Positions 11,692 through 21,575 of a stretch of DNA of 64,000 nt are shown here, piece by piece. A program made the position numbers and the translations under genes. The stretch is from Patiria pectinifera (lineage: Eukaryota; Echinodermata; Asteroidea; Valvatida; Asterinidae): the NCBI GenBank assembly GCA_029964075.1, contig CM057140.1:8636643-8700642 (forward strand), in the 5' to 3' direction. Position 1 is the first letter of the stretch. Each line of letters starts with the position of its first letter. The notes beneath the pieces were generated by a model that saw nothing but the letters and a program-made list of their open reading frames with translations, was not told the origin of the DNA and did no database searches.

Positions 11692-11807
11692 TTCGCCATT
11701 ACGCGGCGCCTGCGACAGACAATAACAGCAGAGCTAGCGTGGCATCGGTGATTGGCACCACTGGTGACCCAATCTACGCCAAACCATGTAAAGGCAGCAA
11801 GAACTAG
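11637..11807 (+). other. Out-of-frame conserved tail of the second Ig gene
   Basis: The frame offset by one from the Ig ORF reads VDEAGQAVLYAAPDKTGQ, then RHYAAPATD and GDPIYAKP before a TAG at 11805-11807. VLYAAP and PIYAKP resemble VMYSLA and VIYAMP of the gene at 18000, and the Gly-Arg/His-Tyr spacing between them is also similar. This suggests it is the true C-terminus of the receptor starting at 10528. The frame change must lie between about 11590 and 11640. Confidence 0.6.
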
Positions 11808-12107
11808 AGCCACAGGTAATGCGGCATTCTAGCCTAATTTGTTAAGAGGCAGATCACAATTGTTAAATAGGAGGCAACTTTTCTCCAGTCAAAATGTTAT
11901 CCAAAAGCAATTCGTCACTACTCAGTTCAGCAATCACTATTATGCAGATCAGGAAATGTACACCAAAACAAATCATAAAACCCACCGCCTGAAGAATGTG
12001 TTGAATTTAGCTGAAAGCAGACGGAGTATAAATGTGGGTTTTATCCCGACATGATTTTTATAAACAATGTATACTCAGTGCTGCCCAAGGATTTATGAGA
12101 AAAAAAT

Positions 12108-12113
12108 AATAAA
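12108..12113 (+). terminator. Candidate poly(A) signal for second Ig gene
   Basis: AATAAA occurs about 300 bp past the out-of-frame stop at 11807. It is the first such hexamer downstream and lies just before the tRNA-like repeat. Confidence 0.3.
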
Positions 12114-12124
12114 ATCACTTGTTT

Positions 12125-12215
12125 ACTCAGATGGGACTCGAACCCACGACATGACCCTGCTCATGATCATGATCTGGTGCAGACATCGTACCACTCGACC
12201 AGCGAGCTAACCGGG
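12125..12215 (-). repeat. tRNA-derived SINE head or tRNA-like relic
   Basis: On the minus strand there is a box-A-like block (TAGCTCGCTGGTCGAGTGG, 12209-12191) and a near-consensus box B (GGGTTCGAGTCCC, 12145-12133), about 45 bp apart as in tRNA genes. The outer ends do not pair into a proper acceptor stem. It is more likely a SINE head or tRNA pseudogene than a working tRNA. Confidence 0.5.
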
Positions 12216-12778
12216 TTTTTATAGGTGGCTCGACATAGTCTATCAATGTAAATATACAACTTGCAAATATATACAGTAGGCCTGCATTCAAGTACATGTG
12301 ACATAATCAAGCGAGGTTTGGCTAACATTTACTTTTAAAATAATCACAATACCTAGACTCCAGTGTACAATACATATTCAAAATATTCTTATCCACAAAG
12401 CTGTCTGTGAAGAGCATAATTTATCTAAGCAATTGAAATTAGGATGAGAAATTAACAATCCTCGTTGTTTCACAACTGGAGTTCTAGAAATTTTGAAAAA
12501 ATGTATATTCAAGAAAAAAAAGTTATTGTTAAAGTCGGCTATTATGTTATTTGCGCATGTATAATAGGCCTTAGTTTGTTATTCGTAATAAACTTTATAT
12601 ATGAATGCTTCTAAATAAGATAAATCGCTTGATTTTTTTAACGGTGTAGTTTTAATATTAGTCATGTAGGATTATTATTATTATCAGTAATATTATAACA
12701 GCTTACTATTCTGCAATATAATCACAAACACTAAAGACCGACAATTGTTATAGCTCTTTCTTGAATACTTTTTTTTTC

Positions 12779-13330
12779 ATTGGCCTAGAACGATCACGCG
12801 TTAAGTTTACAAAAAGTAATAGCACACTCCCTGAGGGATATCCACAGGGAGTGTGCTATGACTTTGTACGTATGCGTTGTGAAATCTTTTTATCTTTGGT
12901 ACCAACACTATTTTCACCATGTTTAGGCCAAAAACAAGTCTCCGGTTTCTGGTATAGAGCTTGCCCAAAAAGTGGTGCGGCGACACGGCTTTTTTTTTTT
13001 ACCTGACTTTTTTACTTCAAATGTCGGCTGATGACTGCAAATGGTGCCCGACTAAACTTAGTGCAAATATATGGGAGTCCAGAGAGGCCACATAAAGCTT
13101 ATTCTCGACCATAACCCAATCTAAAAACACGTTAAAATTGTGCAGCAGCAGGATTCCAGTCAAACCAGTGAGTTTGGCGGTTTTGAGACATCATCTTTCA
13201 TTGGCAAAAAAAAAATTCATTTTGCCGACGCGCATGGCTACGGCGACGCGCGCGCATACCAGAAACCGGAGACTTTTTTTTTTGCCTTAGGGAGCAGCGA
13301 ACTAGCAGACGATCAGCTGTTTCGAGCACG
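12779..13330 (+). repeat. Interspersed repeat with strong hairpin, interrupted by a MITE
   Basis: The sequence from ATTGGCCTAGAACGATCACG (12779) to about 12925, then 13290-13330 (GGGAGCAGCGAACTAGCAG), matches a second copy at 50940-51145. Between the two parts sits the 361-bp element at 12926-13286. A near-perfect stem (12820-12858; arms TAGCACACTCCCTG and its complement) marks the 5' part. The second copy lacks both the inserted element and half of the hairpin. Confidence 0.65.
12926..13286 (+). mobile_element. PIF/Harbinger-like MITE, copy 1
   Basis: A 361-bp non-autonomous element has inverted ends (GGCCAAAAACAAGTCTCCGG, with the complement at the other end) and is flanked by TTA on both sides (12923-12925, 13287-13289). 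The 3-bp TWA-type target site and lack of coding capacity fit a PIF/Harbinger MITE. An inverted copy with the same flanks is at 17250-17608. Confidence 0.7.
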
Positions 13331-13651
13331 CAACATGCATGTCAATAGATTGTCATGATTGGTGTGTTTACTGCTGTTTGTTTTCGTGATTTTTACATCA
13401 AAATCCAAAGAATCCAAGACAGAGGTATAACAAAAAAAAATGTTGACTGCTATGTGCTATGGGATTTAAAACAAAAAAAAATTAATCTCATTATTATCGT
13501 CTGCTTGAAAATGGTGAAGAAATGATTTTTTTTGATGAAATAACCGTTTGTCTTTTTTTTTTATTTTACATTAAAAATGCGGTTGTTTTAGCTTGAGAAC
13601 ATTATACTGCATATGTTGAAATGCCTAGAAGAGCAAGAATGCTATAGAGCA

Positions 13652-13945
13652 ATCTGGGCACGCTATCACTTCTATCACGGAGGCCCCCTTCAATGGCGAA
13701 TGCTATTGTATTAAAATAACTCGCATAGCAATTGCATGGTACAATATGGCGTGCACAATGGGTTCTCAATAGAGGAGGCCTCGTGAGTATAGACCAATCC
13801 TGGCACGATATCAATTCCGTCACGGAGGCCCCCTTCAATGGCGAAAGTATTGTGCCGGCTGTTGTATTAAAAGAACTCACAGAGCAATTGCATGGTGCAA
13901 TTGCGTGAACAATGGGTTCTCAATAGAAGGAGTCTCGTGCCTTGA
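13652..13945 (+). repeat. Two-copy tandem repeat, unit about 145 bp
   Basis: The block with CACGGAGGCCCCCTTCAATG and then AATGGGTTCTCAATAGA occurs twice (from about 13652 and about 13797), with moderate divergence and small indels. There is no coding signal. It may be a fragment of a longer satellite. Confidence 0.7.
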
Positions 13946-14587
13946 TTCATCTTCGCCACATCATTTAACGTGAGGGCGCTCTTTCTAAACGACAGTGCAC
14001 GAACTACACAAGGAAACATGTCTTGTTTCAAAATATGTAATTACATAGACAACAATGATAAATACCCTCAATTTAAAAAAAGGGTTGAAAAAATACAACC
14101 CTCAAGTTGTTCAAGTGAAATATCAAATTAAGACTTCATTTAGGGCTTAGCTCAGTGTTTCACTTTCTGTTCATTTTGGGAATAAATAATCCGTTGTTTA
14201 TTGGATGATATTTCCTACCGCAGTTCATAGATGTAACTTATAAAAGCAATCATGTATGCCATTGTCATTTGGTAAAAACAATCGCGCCCTTTTCAAAATC
14301 GAGTGATGTTTCGATCCAATTTAATTTTCGTTCTCAGAAGCTCCAGTTCAAAATCCTGGTTGAAAGTGCAACCCTTGCCATACATTTTGCAAAAAGCCTG
14401 TCATGCAAGGGCCACAGTGGTCAGTGACAGCAATAAAAAAAAATGGAGATTTGCTCGGCAAAGCTAATTTCCAGGCGTATATTCACGTGTCTGCAAGCAT
14501 AAAGGGATAAAAGAAAAACAGGCAAAAGGGCCATGCCCTCATTAGTCTTGTTCCTAGACGTTACTGTGTTGTTTGTTAGGCATGAAC

Positions 14588-14953
14588 AGGGGCGGCGGAA
14601 CCGGGAGCGGCACTTGCCATCCCCGCCCCCCCCCCCCCATTTTTCCAGGCCAACAAATGTGCCCCCAGATGAAAACAAAAATGCCCCTCAAACACACACA
14701 AATGAAAGCATGATTGTGCTACAAAAAAATTGACTCCTCTCTTGCAAAAGAAATTTGCCTTTCACAAACACAAGTGCGAGATGGACAACGTATTCATAAT
14801 TTGTTTCTCGTCATATAGGTTTATAGCAAAATAAACGGGACCGTATTCTTTTCCTCCACTTTCACGCCGATGGAAGGTGCCCCTTTCTCTGAGCAAGTGT
14901 CCCTAATTCTTGGTGTTGCCCCCCTCCAGTTTGAAAAGCGTTCCTCCGCCCCT
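14588..14953. mobile_element. Small inverted-repeat element (GGGGCGGCGGAAC ends), copy 1
   Basis: The ends AGGGGCGGCGGAAC and GTTCCTCCGCCCCT are imperfect complements enclosing about 366 bp. The interior is shared with the longer copy at 22684-23744 (for example GGACAACGTATTCATAAT near the 3' side). It has no ORF, so it is a non-autonomous DNA element of unassigned family. Confidence 0.6.
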
Positions 14954-14979
14954 GGGCATGAACATTTACACTTTGGCAA

Positions 14980-15152
14980 ACTAGTGAGGGTTTGCCTAAC
15001 ACCACGTGGAGCAATCTCTTTTTAGAAGTTGTGCGGTACTGAACAGAACCGATTATGGCTGTGAAACTCCTGAAAAGAACCGGTTGGTTGTAAAACTCAT
15101 TTCAAAACCGCCCATCTTGCTCCTCAGTGTTACCGCAAACCCTCACTAGCTT
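14980..15152. mobile_element. Short palindromic MITE
   Basis: The ends ACTAGTGAGGGTTTGC and GCAAACCCTCACTAGCT are inverted, and similarity runs about 40 bp inward (CCACGTGGAGCAA against TTGCTCCTCAG). Partial relatives with a similar core (GGTAACACCATGTGGAAAG) lie near 25135 and 44070. Non-coding. Confidence 0.65.
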
Positions 15153-17246
15153 ACACAACCGCCATGCACAGTTTCAACTCTTATTCGCACTTTCGCACTA
15201 ACATATTCCATCATCAAAGTGGGCAATGATTTACAGGGACAGAGCGCTAAGGGACGGCAACGCTACTCACCAAATTCCAATACAAGTCAAAGGGAATTGA
15301 TAACGTGCACTAGGGAACATGATCCATTACATAATCGAATACATTATGGAATCGATATAATCAAACAATTTCAGAGTAGTTTCTGTGTCTTAAATAATTT
15401 TTTGAATGGGGGTGACATCTGAGAGAAGGACAAAGCCTTCTGTAGAGGAGCACCCTAGACTGCTGTCAAATTACAAAAAAATATATGCTTGTAAGTTGTA
15501 ACTATACAATCTATTTCGGTTGCAAAACTTAAATTGAGATGATGTTCATTAACGAATAACAAATAACAATTATTCATACTGCAGTACTATATCTTATATT
15601 AAGCCTATTACTCGGAACTCGATGATTTAGAATGGAGAAGTCACACTTATGTTAGTTTGAAATATCTTGCAACATTAAGATTCTCTTAATAAGCCGAAAC
15701 TCGAGTGGAAGTCAATCGTTTTGCTTGAACGAATTTCGGAGTGGAGTGAATTTCCACTTGTTTGAAGTAAGAGACACGGGATCTTAGGTGAATATTCCTT
15801 TGAAGCGAGTGACTTCGGTAATTCTTTGCGTCCTCTAGAATCGGAACTTTCGGAAGGTGCCAGATTGAGGTGTCCTTCGGAGATGAGGATTTTTGTTGTT
15901 GTTATATCAACGATATCGTCCCCTTGTCCCTCTACAATTTGTTTGTGAAATGTAAATTAAAAGAGAGATACAAAGGTACAGAAAGAGTGCCCTAATGTTC
16001 ATAACATTAAACGAGGTTCTCAGTCCCCCTCCTCCCCGCTTTTCAAATTTGCAGCGACGAGCTTTCCGTGAGAAACAGTGGCGTAGCACGGTCATTTTTC
16101 TTGGGATGGTAAAAATTTCTTGAAAAAGGCACTTGCACATCCGTGCTGAAATGTAGACACGTTTTTTCTCCGGACACTTTGCGTCCGTAAAATCAAATAG
16201 GAGGGTTGGCCGGGGTGGCAGGTACCATCTTTCAATGGGGCGCTGTTCAAAACCGACGATTATGCACAATAACGGATAATTATATGTAATTATAACGGTG
16301 CTTTTTAGGGCAATACATGCGCGAAATTAAAAAAAGGCACCCGGAACGGCCGATGGCACAAAAAAGGGCGCGACTTCTTTTTAAAAAGAGCACTTGTTCA
16401 GAAAAATAGGGCACTTGTTAAAAAAAGGCACTCTTGACAAAATATTGGTGGGGGGTATAAGCGCTAGTGAAAACAGACCATTTGAATAGAAAAGCGCAGT
16501 CTTTACAAACCCCCGCTGGCGGCCCCTATGCGGATGGAACATTTCTCACAAGAGGAAAAGTGTATCTTGGGTTTGTGTTGTGGAGAACAAGGCATTAGAT
16601 ACGCATGTAATGGACCAATCAGAAGATGGGAAACGGATGTCGTTTGGGAAAAAAAGATTAGCGGCCGGGGAAGGGGGATCTTCCGCTCAATGAATCTCTA
16701 AATAATTATCAGCACCTAGACTCCAAGCGGTCTTAAACAGAGTGATTAAACCCTTCCAATAACACATTTATTCCCTTAATTACACATGATGGCGCTGTTT
16801 TTGCAAACAGATGATATCAATTGGGTTCACTAGATAATAGCATTTATACCGGGGAGGTACAAAAGTCAGGAAGATTACCAACTTGGTTAGATGAAATAAA
16901 ACGCTGATTTGCTTTTCTTTGTTTAAATCAGTGCAGTTTTATAAATGCTTCATTTTGCATTACGGAAATTACTCGAAAGGCAAGGGACGTGTCGATTGAG
17001 CGTGAGGGCGCTCTTTTTACCCGCCAGAGCAAATAGACGAATCGGGCAGGTGCTCACTGTTCACGTACGATCTGAAGCCCAATTCAGAGCTGGTATTGGC
17101 AAATATACTCTGAATTTTCAGCAGAACATAACGGCATCTTATTAAACAAAGGCTAGCTTGGAAGTAGTGTGTCGGGAATTGGTAGCATTGCGGAAATAAT
17201 CATCGTCGTTTTCTTGAATCGATACGGTATCAGCGCAGCACCACTT
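15153..17246. other. Repeat-rich non-coding region
   Basis: No gene was recognised. A decayed repeat at about 16070-16530 shares blocks such as TTTTTTCTCCGGACA and GGGGCGCTGTTCAAAACCGA with the element nested at 23111-23457. The rest is AT-rich and unassigned. Confidence 0.5.
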
Positions 17247-17249
17247 TTA

Positions 17250-17608
17250 GGCCAAAAAAAGTATCCGGTTTCTGGTATGCGCGCGCGTCGTCGTAGCCAT
17301 GCGCGCGTCGGCAAAATGAAAAAGTTTTGTTTTTCAGTATAAGATGATGTCTCAAAACCGCCAAACTCACTGGTTTGACTGGAATCCTGCTGCTGCACAA
17401 TTTTAACGTGTTTTTAGATGGGGTTACGATCGAGTATAAGCTTTATGTGGCCTCTGGACTCTCATATATTTTGCACTTAATTTAGTCTGGCACCATTTGC
17501 AGTCATCAGCCGACATTTGAAGAAAAGAAAAAAGGTTAAAAAAAAGGCCGCGTCGCCGCACAACATTTGGGGCAAGCTCCATCAGAAACCGGATACTATT
17601 TTCTGGCC
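17250..17608 (-). mobile_element. PIF/Harbinger-like MITE, copy 2 (inverted)
   Basis: A 359-bp inverted copy of the element at 12926-13286, with ends GGCCAAAAAAAGTATCCGG and its complement, flanked by TTA at 17247-17249 and 17609-17611. The two copies differ by many substitutions and small indels, so they are not from the same recent burst. Confidence 0.7.
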
Positions 17609-17786
17609 TTATTAACGACTTCTTGAATACAGACTAGCTCGATAGCAAGTTGTCAGTCGTGTCAGCTTTGACATTGAAAAAGACACCATCCGGGTTCATC
17701 GGTTGTCACCATGGGATGTCACTTCCCGACAAAATCTCAATAACCTTGCGTGCCGGATGCGCTGGGTGGGCTAAAACCACACGAGG

Positions 17787-17793
17787 TATATAG
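17787..17793 (+). promoter_or_regulatory. Candidate TATA box of third Ig gene
   Basis: TATATAG in GAGGTATATAGGAAAACC lies 213 bp upstream of the ATG at 18000. It would give a start site near 17820. Confidence 0.3.
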
Positions 17794-17999
17794 GAAAACC
17801 ATGACCTTTACAGAACACTGCATACCGCCAATTGTAACAAGGTGATCCCTCGTGTTTGTGTATCACTTTGTTCGCGCAGTGTCACCAGGTTGTTGGTTCC
17901 CTAAATGGATATAACATATTGAGGTTCAAAGCCAGCTTCACACATTGACGTCTAATTTAACGTCAATTTGCAACTGCTTTCAGAAGTAAGCTCGATGAA

Positions 18000-20102
18000 A
18001 TGACAGCTGTTGCACTAGGGAGTGTCAAAGGTACCATGGGGATACGCCTGTCGACCGTGTTGCATCTTGTCAGCATCCTGACCTCCATAGAATGTGTGGA
18101 CTTTACAAGCAACCCAGCAAACCAAACGGTAGTGGAGGGAAGCAGTGTACGGTTAACCTGTGGCTCGTCCTATGCCACCTCAAACACATGTTCTAATACG
18201 TACAGTTTGTCTTGGATTCACAGACCCGACGGTGCAATTCCTACGATCAGAGTTTCTCACTGTGGTGTGGTGTACAGTCCCTTCAGCCAGCGCTCGATAA
18301 CAGCTGGCGTTGACATGTTATATTATTATCTTGATATCCCTGACGTTCAGCCAATAGACAGTGGCCAATATTGGTGCCATCTGTATTTCGGCCCAAGTAG
18401 TATCCACAACAGGGTATCTGCAATGGCTTGGTTGACAGTAAACTCACCCCTACCCAGATTCTCCCCATCATGTGAGGTACAGCCCCAGCAGCCCACCGTC
18501 GGTACTGAAATATCCTTGACGTGCACTCTCGATAAAAATGACCCAATCAGTTTCTTGACTTGGTACGAGGCTAAATCAGAGAATGAACAGCTTGCAATTT
18601 CATCGCGAAAAACGCAGCCAGGGCAGACATACACAATACAACGAGTCTTGCGACCGACTGATAACATGCAGGAATTCACCTGTACTGCTGGACCTCACAC
18701 CAATGGACCAAGCTGCTACCTGACGCCTCTTCAAATACATCCCCATATCACTATCACGCCTCCCTACCTGACTCTCTATGAACGAGAGAGGGCGGTGTTC
18801 ACCTGCAACTTGGAGGCGATTCCCCCTGCCACTCCTGAAATGTTTGGCTGGATGGTTTATCTGGAGGGCTCATGGGTAGATGTAAAACCAGACGGTCCCG
18901 ACCACCAGTTTGAATTGTCATCTGGAAGACAAATTCTCGAGATCCCGCAAGTTACGGTCGATGAGTTTGACAAGGCTAGGATAAGATGCATTGTATTGCT
19001 GTACGGAGACCAACACCAAAGTGCCAATGACTCTTTCTTGACAGTTTTACCGTCTGAAAACAAATCACCAGAAACTGGTCCAAATGACGACGCGTCTCAG
19101 GGACCTTCGGCAGAAGGGATCGTGGGAGGCACCATAGCAGTCGTCTTGTCTCTTGTCGGCATAGTTTTCCTTCTCATCTATTGGGTTAAGATTAAGCGAA
19201 ACCATCCAGAAAAGGCGGTGGGCAATCAGATAGAGATGTCAGGCAGGACAAATCAGCTTCATGGCGGTACTACTGAACCCGGGAATTCCCCTACATATGA
19301 AAACATCCTGCTAGACAACGAGCAACCTCCCGAAACTGCGACAAATGAAAATCCGGCGGACACAGAATGGGTCATGTATTCTCTTGCGGGTCACACAGGG
19401 AGCGGTAGGATCCGGAGATACAAAGTACCGATCTCGACCATCGAAAAAGACGCCGAGTCACCGGCGGTCAACGCACACGCCTCAGGGCCAGCTGTAGACA
19501 ACAGTGAGCAGGTGATTTATGCCATGCCCTTCGAAGACGAAGAAACGCCCATTGCATCTGGGTCGGACGCTGATGCTACCAGGTGCAGCAGAGCATCAGA
19601 GGGTGATGGAACTACAGAGAACAGCAAGCAGCCTCCCAAACCCCAAATCGGAACTGCGACAAATGAAAACCCAGCAGATAAAGAAGGGGTCATGTATTCG
19701 CTTGCCGGTCACACAGGGAGCGGTAGGATCCGGAGATACAAAGTACCGATCTCGACCATCGAAAAAGACGCCGAGTCACCGGCGGTCGACGCACACGCCT
19801 CGGGGCCAGGTGTAGACAACAGTGAGCAGGTGATTTATGCCATGCCCTTCGAAGACGAAGAAACGCCCACTGCATCTGGGTCGGACGCGGAGGCTCCGAA
19901 TGGCAGCAGAGCATCAGAGAGTATTGGGACTACAGAGAGCGCTGCAGCGGAGGGCGAGCAAACTATGGCAGCAGGGGGCGCCCTCTATGCTGACCTAGAC
20001 GTAGATGACCCTTCGGAAGCAAGGACAAGGCGCGAACAAGAGGCTCCACCTGCTGCAACATCCGGGGAGATAGTGTACGCTGAAATACACAATGTCCCAT
20101 AG
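18000..20102 (+). CDS. Three-Ig-domain type I receptor with ITIM and duplicated tail
   Basis: One exon encodes 700 residues. Met13 (18036, context ACCATGG) gives the better signal peptide (MGIRLSTVLHLVSILTSIEC) and may be the real start. The V domain (about 34-148) has Cys54, Trp72 and Cys126 in DSGQYWC, plus the extra pair Cys64/Cys88. Domain 2 (about 155-246; Cys158, 175, 228, 239) closely matches domain 2 of the gene at 5684, including EFTC and LTPLQI. Domain 3 (about 248-350) has Cys269 and Cys330. The transmembrane helix is about 373-397. The 300-residue tail has Tyr433 (TYENI), a 106-residue cassette repeated twice (Tyr460/474/507 and 566/580/613), Tyr663 (ALYADL) and Tyr693 (IVYAEI). 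IVYAEI fits the ITIM consensus [IVLS]xYxx[ILV]. Inferred role: inhibitory or dual surface receptor recruiting SH2 proteins. The ligand is unknown. Confidence 0.9.
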   Translation: MTAVALGSVKGTMGIRLSTVLHLVSILTSIECVDFTSNPANQTVVEGSSVRLTCGSSYATSNTCSNTYSLSWIHRPDGAIPTIRVSHCGVVYSPFSQRSITAGVDMLYYYLDIPDVQPIDSGQYWCHLYFGPSSIHNRVSAMAWLTVNSPLPRFSPSCEVQPQQPTVGTEISLTCTLDKNDPISFLTWYEAKSENEQLAISSRKTQPGQTYTIQRVLRPTDNMQEFTCTAGPHTNGPSCYLTPLQIHPHITITPPYLTLYERERAVFTCNLEAIPPATPEMFGWMVYLEGSWVDVKPDGPDHQFELSSGRQILEIPQVTVDEFDKARIRCIVLLYGDQHQSANDSFLTVLPSENKSPETGPNDDASQGPSAEGIVGGTIAVVLSLVGIVFLLIYWVKIKRNHPEKAVGNQIEMSGRTNQLHGGTTEPGNSPTYENILLDNEQPPETATNENPADTEWVMYSLAGHTGSGRIRRYKVPISTIEKDAESPAVNAHASGPAVDNSEQVIYAMPFEDEETPIASGSDADATRCSRASEGDGTTENSKQPPKPQIGTATNENPADKEGVMYSLAGHTGSGRIRRYKVPISTIEKDAESPAVDAHASGPGVDNSEQVIYAMPFEDEETPTASGSDAEAPNGSRASESIGTTESAAAEGEQTMAAGGALYADLDVDDPSEARTRREQEAPPAATSGEIVYAEIHNVP
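19335..19970 (+). repeat. 318-bp in-frame tandem cassette in receptor tail
   Basis: Two copies (19335-19652, 19653-19970) encode residues 446-551 and 552-657 of the receptor. The middle part (about 19388-19560 against 19706-19878) is nearly identical at the base level, while the last ~70 bases of each copy have diverged. Each copy carries VMYSLAG, RRYKVP and VIYAMPF, so docking tyrosines are doubled. Confidence 0.92.
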
Positions 20103-20190
20103 AGAACAACTATGTGTTGACGTCTTTTAACACATTGAACTATATGCCCCTAAGATATGCTATTTCGCCGAAATTGTTAATGATGTAATC

Positions 20191-20196
20191 AATAAA
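20191..20196 (+). terminator. Poly(A) signal of third Ig gene
   Basis: AATAAA 89 bp downstream of the stop codon, in AT-rich sequence, is a normal distance for an animal 3' UTR. Confidence 0.5.
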
Positions 20197-21395
20197 CAGC
20201 AAGTGATTAGAAAATAATTACACATAAGAGAAGCCATGTACTGAGAAGTCATACTTATTGAGATTACATTTTATTGCTGAAACTATATCTAACTTTAAAT
20301 ACTCTCTTTCTTGGAATTTGGTCAAACTAGCATTAAATGGGATAGGCCTATACAATATTTGCTTTTGATGTTATTTTCAGAAATGGACGGATTTAGGAGT
20401 TGGTATTTTTAGCAGATATTGATATTCTGACTTGTTTAAAGTTTTGTGCTCGTAGATGCTGGAAAAAAACAGGAAAAAAAATCATGTTTTTGTAGTCTGG
20501 TGACCTGACCCTACTTACGATGAAAAGGAGCAATTTATGGACGGGGAACTGTAAGGTTGGGAAATCGTCTGGCTGGCACTGTGTAATTGATTGCAAACAA
20601 AATGTAGACTAACTTCATATTGTAAATTGGGGGCAGTATTTTAAAAAGGACAGTTTTGTCAAACGCTGGTCGGCCGACCAGCGTTGGAAATTGATACAAA
20701 ATACCACTTTTCTTGAAAGCGACAGTACACTAGGTGCCATGATTTTACAGGACGCAATAGACGTTATAGATGTTATTCAGTAACAATCCAGTAAGCTTTT
20801 CCATAACAATTTGGTATAAGGTGTTTTTTTGTGCGTTTAGAGCAAAGTCATTTATTAGAACATTTCTTGTTGAGTAATGTCTACCTGGAAAGTATTTGAT
20901 TTTCTCTTCGTAGCGGAAGTTCCCCGGCTAGTTATTTCACCAAGCAAGCATAAAAGGGCGGGATGCGACAGGACGCATTCTTTTTGAACTTGCTTTTTAG
21001 TAAATGGGTTATCCATGACTACAGTTGCCTCGTTTCGCAGTGTTGGCTCAATTTACTTGGGATGTAAAGCAACAGACACAAGAGGGAATGGGGTAAACGT
21101 GCGAAAAACATTGAAAATTGTCGATTTATTCTTGATAATGTCAGGCTTATTGATATGTACAACAAGCATTCTGTTAAAATCGTATTGCCCCATCGCTAAG
21201 TCTCCATAATTTCATTTTTTGGGAAACGTAAGAAAAAAAAAACATTTAATCCCTCCAAACCTTGTACTCGGTCGAGAGAGTTGGGAGGCGAAGATTGGAT
21301 ACAAGGTTTGTTGAATTTGAATATTAATGCTATTCCACAATCGATTAACTTATGATGTTTAACTTTAATCTGATCTTCTCCTTCCCAATGTTTAA

Positions 21396-21575
21396 TCGTG
21401 TAGCCTGACCTGTCAACAAGAACCCTCGCTTTTCAATACTAAGAAAATTGTCACAGGGTTCAGTTGGGTTTCCGAGGAGGAGTACGAACAGTTTGAATCT
21501 GACTTGTGGAAGAATCTAAAAGAGTCTCCCAGGCCTCCAACTTACCACCCCTGTGGCTGTTTCATGATAATGTAG
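21396..21575 (+). pseudogene. Possible orphan coding fragment, unrecognised
   Basis: An open stretch of 59 codons with protein-like composition ends in a TAG at 21573. It reads KIVTGFSWVSEEEYEQFESD and then LWKNLKESPRPPTYHPCGCF. It has no start codon and no obvious splice acceptor. It could be the terminal piece of an exon or of an old element. I do not recognise the family. Confidence 0.25.
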
